From an uncultured beta proteobacterium (GTDB lineage: Bacteria > Pseudomonadota > Gammaproteobacteria > Burkholderiales > Burkholderiaceae_C): 16,692 bases of DNA. The notes beneath the pieces are model-generated. The model was not told the origin of the DNA and made no database searches. It saw nothing but the letters and a program-made list of their open reading frames with translations. The position numbers and the translations under genes were made by a program. Positions 14,828 to 16,692 of this stretch are shown in pieces. Each line of letters starts with the position of its first letter. The first letter of the stretch is position 1. The DNA lies in contig CAIYNH010000920.1 in the NCBI GenBank assembly GCA_903927495.1, positions 1 to 16,692 of the forward strand, read 5' to 3'.

Positions 14828-16102
14828 ATGACCACAGAATCAGTTGAGAACGCACTGGCATCGCAGGGTGCTCTGTCGCACCTCAAGGTGCTTGATTTGT
14901 CGCGCGTGCTGGCCGGACCCTGGTGCACCCAGATGCTGGCCGATCTGGGCGCTGACGTGATCAAGGTTGAGCGCCCTGGCGTGGGCGATGACACGCGTCA
15001 TTGGGGTCCGCCATTTCTCAAAGATGCAAACGGTGATGACACCAGCGAAGCCAGCTATTTCACCGCCTGCAACCGCAATAAACGCTCCATCACGCTGGAC
15101 ATGGCCAAGCCACAAGGGCAGGCACTGATCCTCAAAATGGCTGCGCAAAGCGATGTGCTGGTGGAAAACTTCAAGGTGGGCGGCTTGCAGCAATATGGGC
15201 TGGATTACGCAAGCCTGAAAGCTCTCAACCCGCGCCTGATCTACTGCTCAGTGACTGGGTTTGGTCAGGCCGGACCGTATGCCGAGCGAGCTGGCTACGA
15301 CCTGATGATCCAGGCCATGAGTGGTTTGATGAGCATCACGGGTGAAGCCGATGGTGTGCCGGGCGGCGGCCCCATGCGGGTAGGTGTCGCGGTCATTGAT
15401 ATTTTTACCGGCGTGTATGCCGCGAGTGCCATTTTGGCAGCCATCGAGGTACGTCACCGGACCGGCTTGGGCCAGCATATTGACATGGCCTTGCTGGATG
15501 TCGGAATGGCGATTTTGGCCAATCAAGCGGCAGGCTTCCTGAATACTGGCCGTGTGCCGCAACGCCAAGGCAACACCCACCCGAGTCTGGCCCCGTATCA
15601 AAACTTTCCTACGGCAGATGGTGCCATGCTGCTGGCAGTTGGCAACGACGGTCAGTTTGCGCGATTTTGCGAGGCTGCTGGCGAGCCTGGGTGGGCACAA
15701 GATGCACGGTACTCCAGCAACAGGCTTCGCGTTCAGCACCTCGAAACCCTGCTTCCTGACATGCAGGCGGTCACCCGCAAGCGCACCACAGCGCAATGGA
15801 TTGCCTTGCTCGAGGACAAAGCGGTTCCGTGTGGTCCCATCAACGACCTTGGTCAGGCTTTCGCCGATGCCCAGGTGGCAGCCCGTGGTTTGTTAATAAA
15901 TCAGGCTGTAACCCCCGTCAATCAAGCACAAGGTGCTATTCAAACTATAGCAACCGTGGCCAGTCCACTGCGTTTGACAGCGACTCCACCGGTGCTGCGC
16001 CGGGCCCCGCCAGCGTTGGGCGAGCACACCGATGAAGTCCTGGCTGAATTGGGACTGGATGCGACCCAGGTGGCACAACTCAAAAGCTCAGGCGCGGTGT
16101 GA
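14828..16102 (+). CDS. CaiB/BaiF-family (class III) CoA-transferase
   Basis: A 424-residue acyl-CoA transferase of the family that includes formyl-CoA:oxalate CoA-transferase and CaiB, which move CoA between carboxylic acids through an enzyme-bound aspartyl intermediate. The N-terminus LKVLDLSRVLAGPWCTQML (19-37), the segment DLGADVIKVE (39-48), the NRNKRS stretch (82-87) and the LVENFKVGGL segment (111-120) are family hallmarks. D158 in GYDLMIQAMSG is the probable catalytic aspartate. The glycine-rich active-site loop (GVPGGGPMRVG, 176-186) is present, and the length is normal. The partner acids cannot be told from sequence. No acyl-CoA dehydrogenase or hydratase gene is beside it. It starts 49 bases after the lapD-like stop, and no clear ribosome site precedes the ATG. 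Confidence 0.92.
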   Translation: MTTESVENALASQGALSHLKVLDLSRVLAGPWCTQMLADLGADVIKVERPGVGDDTRHWGPPFLKDANGDDTSEASYFTACNRNKRSITLDMAKPQGQALILKMAAQSDVLVENFKVGGLQQYGLDYASLKALNPRLIYCSVTGFGQAGPYAERAGYDLMIQAMSGLMSITGEADGVPGGGPMRVGVAVIDIFTGVYAASAILAAIEVRHRTGLGQHIDMALLDVGMAILANQAAGFLNTGRVPQRQGNTHPSLAPYQNFPTADGAMLLAVGNDGQFARFCEAAGEPGWAQDARYSSNRLRVQHLETLLPDMQAVTRKRTTAQWIALLEDKAVPCGPINDLGQAFADAQVAARGLLINQAVTPVNQAQGAIQTIATVASPLRLTATPPVLRRAPPALGEHTDEVLAELGLDATQVAQLKSSGAV

Positions 16103-16113
16103 AGCGCGGTGTG
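16092..16113 (+). repeat. Direct repeat across the CoA-transferase stop codon
   Basis: GCGCGGTGTG occurs at 16092-16101 and again at 16104-16113, a 12-base period. The stop codon TGA lies at the join. The reading frame continues after the stop for 30 more codons to a TGA at 16193. Confidence 0.6.
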
Positions 16114-16206
16114 CTTGCCCCAGATTGACAACGTTTATCTGTCCGAAGACAACAAGGCTCCCACCCTGCTGAGGCTGCCCGGCACACAGAGTTGACTCGC
16201 CGGCAA

Positions 16207-16234
16207 TTGCTCTCTACAACCCGCCTTTTATACA
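16207..16234 (+). promoter_or_regulatory. Promoter candidate for the helix-hairpin-helix gene
   Basis: TTGCTC (16207-16212) and TATACA (16229-16234) with a 16-base spacer form a fair sigma-70 promoter about 30 bases before the start codon of the next gene. The surrounding 163-base gap (16103-16265) holds nothing else recognised. Confidence 0.5.
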
Positions 16235-16265
16235 ATTAACCCATCACTTAACCTGGAAATTCTTC

Positions 16266-16670
16266 ATGAACCAACGTTTTATCGCCACCGTCCTGATAAC
16301 TGTCTCAGCGCTCCTCACCACGACCCTGGTCCAAGCTGCTGACACGAAAGCAAATACCCCTCAAATACCCGCCAGTCAAGCAAAGCCCGCTATCAAGATT
16401 GAATCAAAATCAAAAGCTCAGGTGGCCCCAAAACTGGTCGACATCAACAACGCCGCGGCCGCTGAGCTGAAGAAGTTACCGGGTATTGGCGATGCCGAGG
16501 CCAGCAAGATCATTGCCGGTCGGCCCTACGGCAGCAAAGCCTGGTTGGTGACCAAGGGCATCCTGCCAGAGGCAATGTATCCAACGCTGAAGGATCTGGT
16601 CATCGCCAAACAGCCTTTCAAAGATGCCGCCAAGAACGCCGAGTTGTACAAGAAGAAGGAAGGCAAGTAA
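16266..16670 (+). CDS. Secreted helix-hairpin-helix (ComEA-like) protein
   Basis: A 134-residue protein with a signal peptide (1-24, ending LVQA before ADTK), a low-complexity Lys/Ala/Pro/Gln linker (25-55) and one helix-hairpin-helix unit of the ComEA type. In that unit VDINNAAAAELKKLPGIGDA (58-77) is followed by EASKIIAGRPYGSKAWLVTK. ComEA binds double-stranded DNA in the periplasm during natural transformation. Small stand-alone ComEA-like proteins are common in Betaproteobacteria, and their role is often not established. The tail is rich in lysine (YKKKEGK), which fits DNA binding. The ribosome site is weak (GGAA 7 bases before the ATG). A promoter candidate directly upstream suggests separate transcription. 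Confidence 0.85.
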   Translation: MNQRFIATVLITVSALLTTTLVQAADTKANTPQIPASQAKPAIKIESKSKAQVAPKLVDINNAAAAELKKLPGIGDAEASKIIAGRPYGSKAWLVTKGILPEAMYPTLKDLVIAKQPFKDAAKNAELYKKKEGK

Positions 16671-16692
16671 GCTGATTTCACAAGAAAATCAA

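Overview
The window looks like a chromosomal stretch of a betaproteobacterium, most likely Burkholderiales (Comamonadaceae-like). The reasons are moderately high GC, the style of the type I secretion, NAD-reducing hydrogenase and CaiB/BaiF genes, and a HoxF/HoxU/HoxY set resembling that of Cupriavidus. This is a judgement from protein resemblance, not from a database search.

Left end (1-6477, all minus strand): the 5' end of an IS5-family (IS903-group) insertion sequence stops at about base 183. Next to it lies a compact type I secretion operon, in transcription order ABC permease/ATPase 1, ABC permease/ATPase 2, HlyD-type adaptor, TolC-type outer-membrane channel. The two ABC proteins are tandem paralogues whose nucleotide-binding motifs fall at the same residue numbers. 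No secreted substrate is encoded in the window.

Middle (6478-9531): an 816-base stretch without a convincing gene holds several hairpins and tiny ORFs. It is followed on the plus strand by an exported FecR-domain protein with a twin-arginine-like leader, a possible 33-residue small protein, and a 12-helix MFS transporter. Directly after the MFS stop, in the same frame, is the C-terminal remnant of a DoxX-family membrane protein.

Right of that (9522-12627, minus strand): hoxF-hoxU-hoxY, overlapping by 4 bases at each junction, encode the diaphorase (HoxF, HoxU) and the small subunit (HoxY) of a soluble NAD-reducing [NiFe] hydrogenase. The catalytic large subunit hoxH, expected directly after hoxY, is not there. 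Its place is taken by the DoxX remnant and the convergent MFS gene. No hydrogenase maturation genes are seen either.

Right end (12832-16692, plus strand): a LapD-like inner-membrane c-di-GMP receptor with degenerate GGDEF and EAL domains but no LapG protease next to it, then a CaiB/BaiF-family (class III) CoA-transferase, and a small secreted helix-hairpin-helix (ComEA-like) protein with its own promoter candidate.

The main points of interest are the hox operon without hoxH, the doubled T1SS ATPase without a substrate, the LapD homologue without LapG, and signs of rearrangement (IS end, DoxX remnant) at the gene borders.
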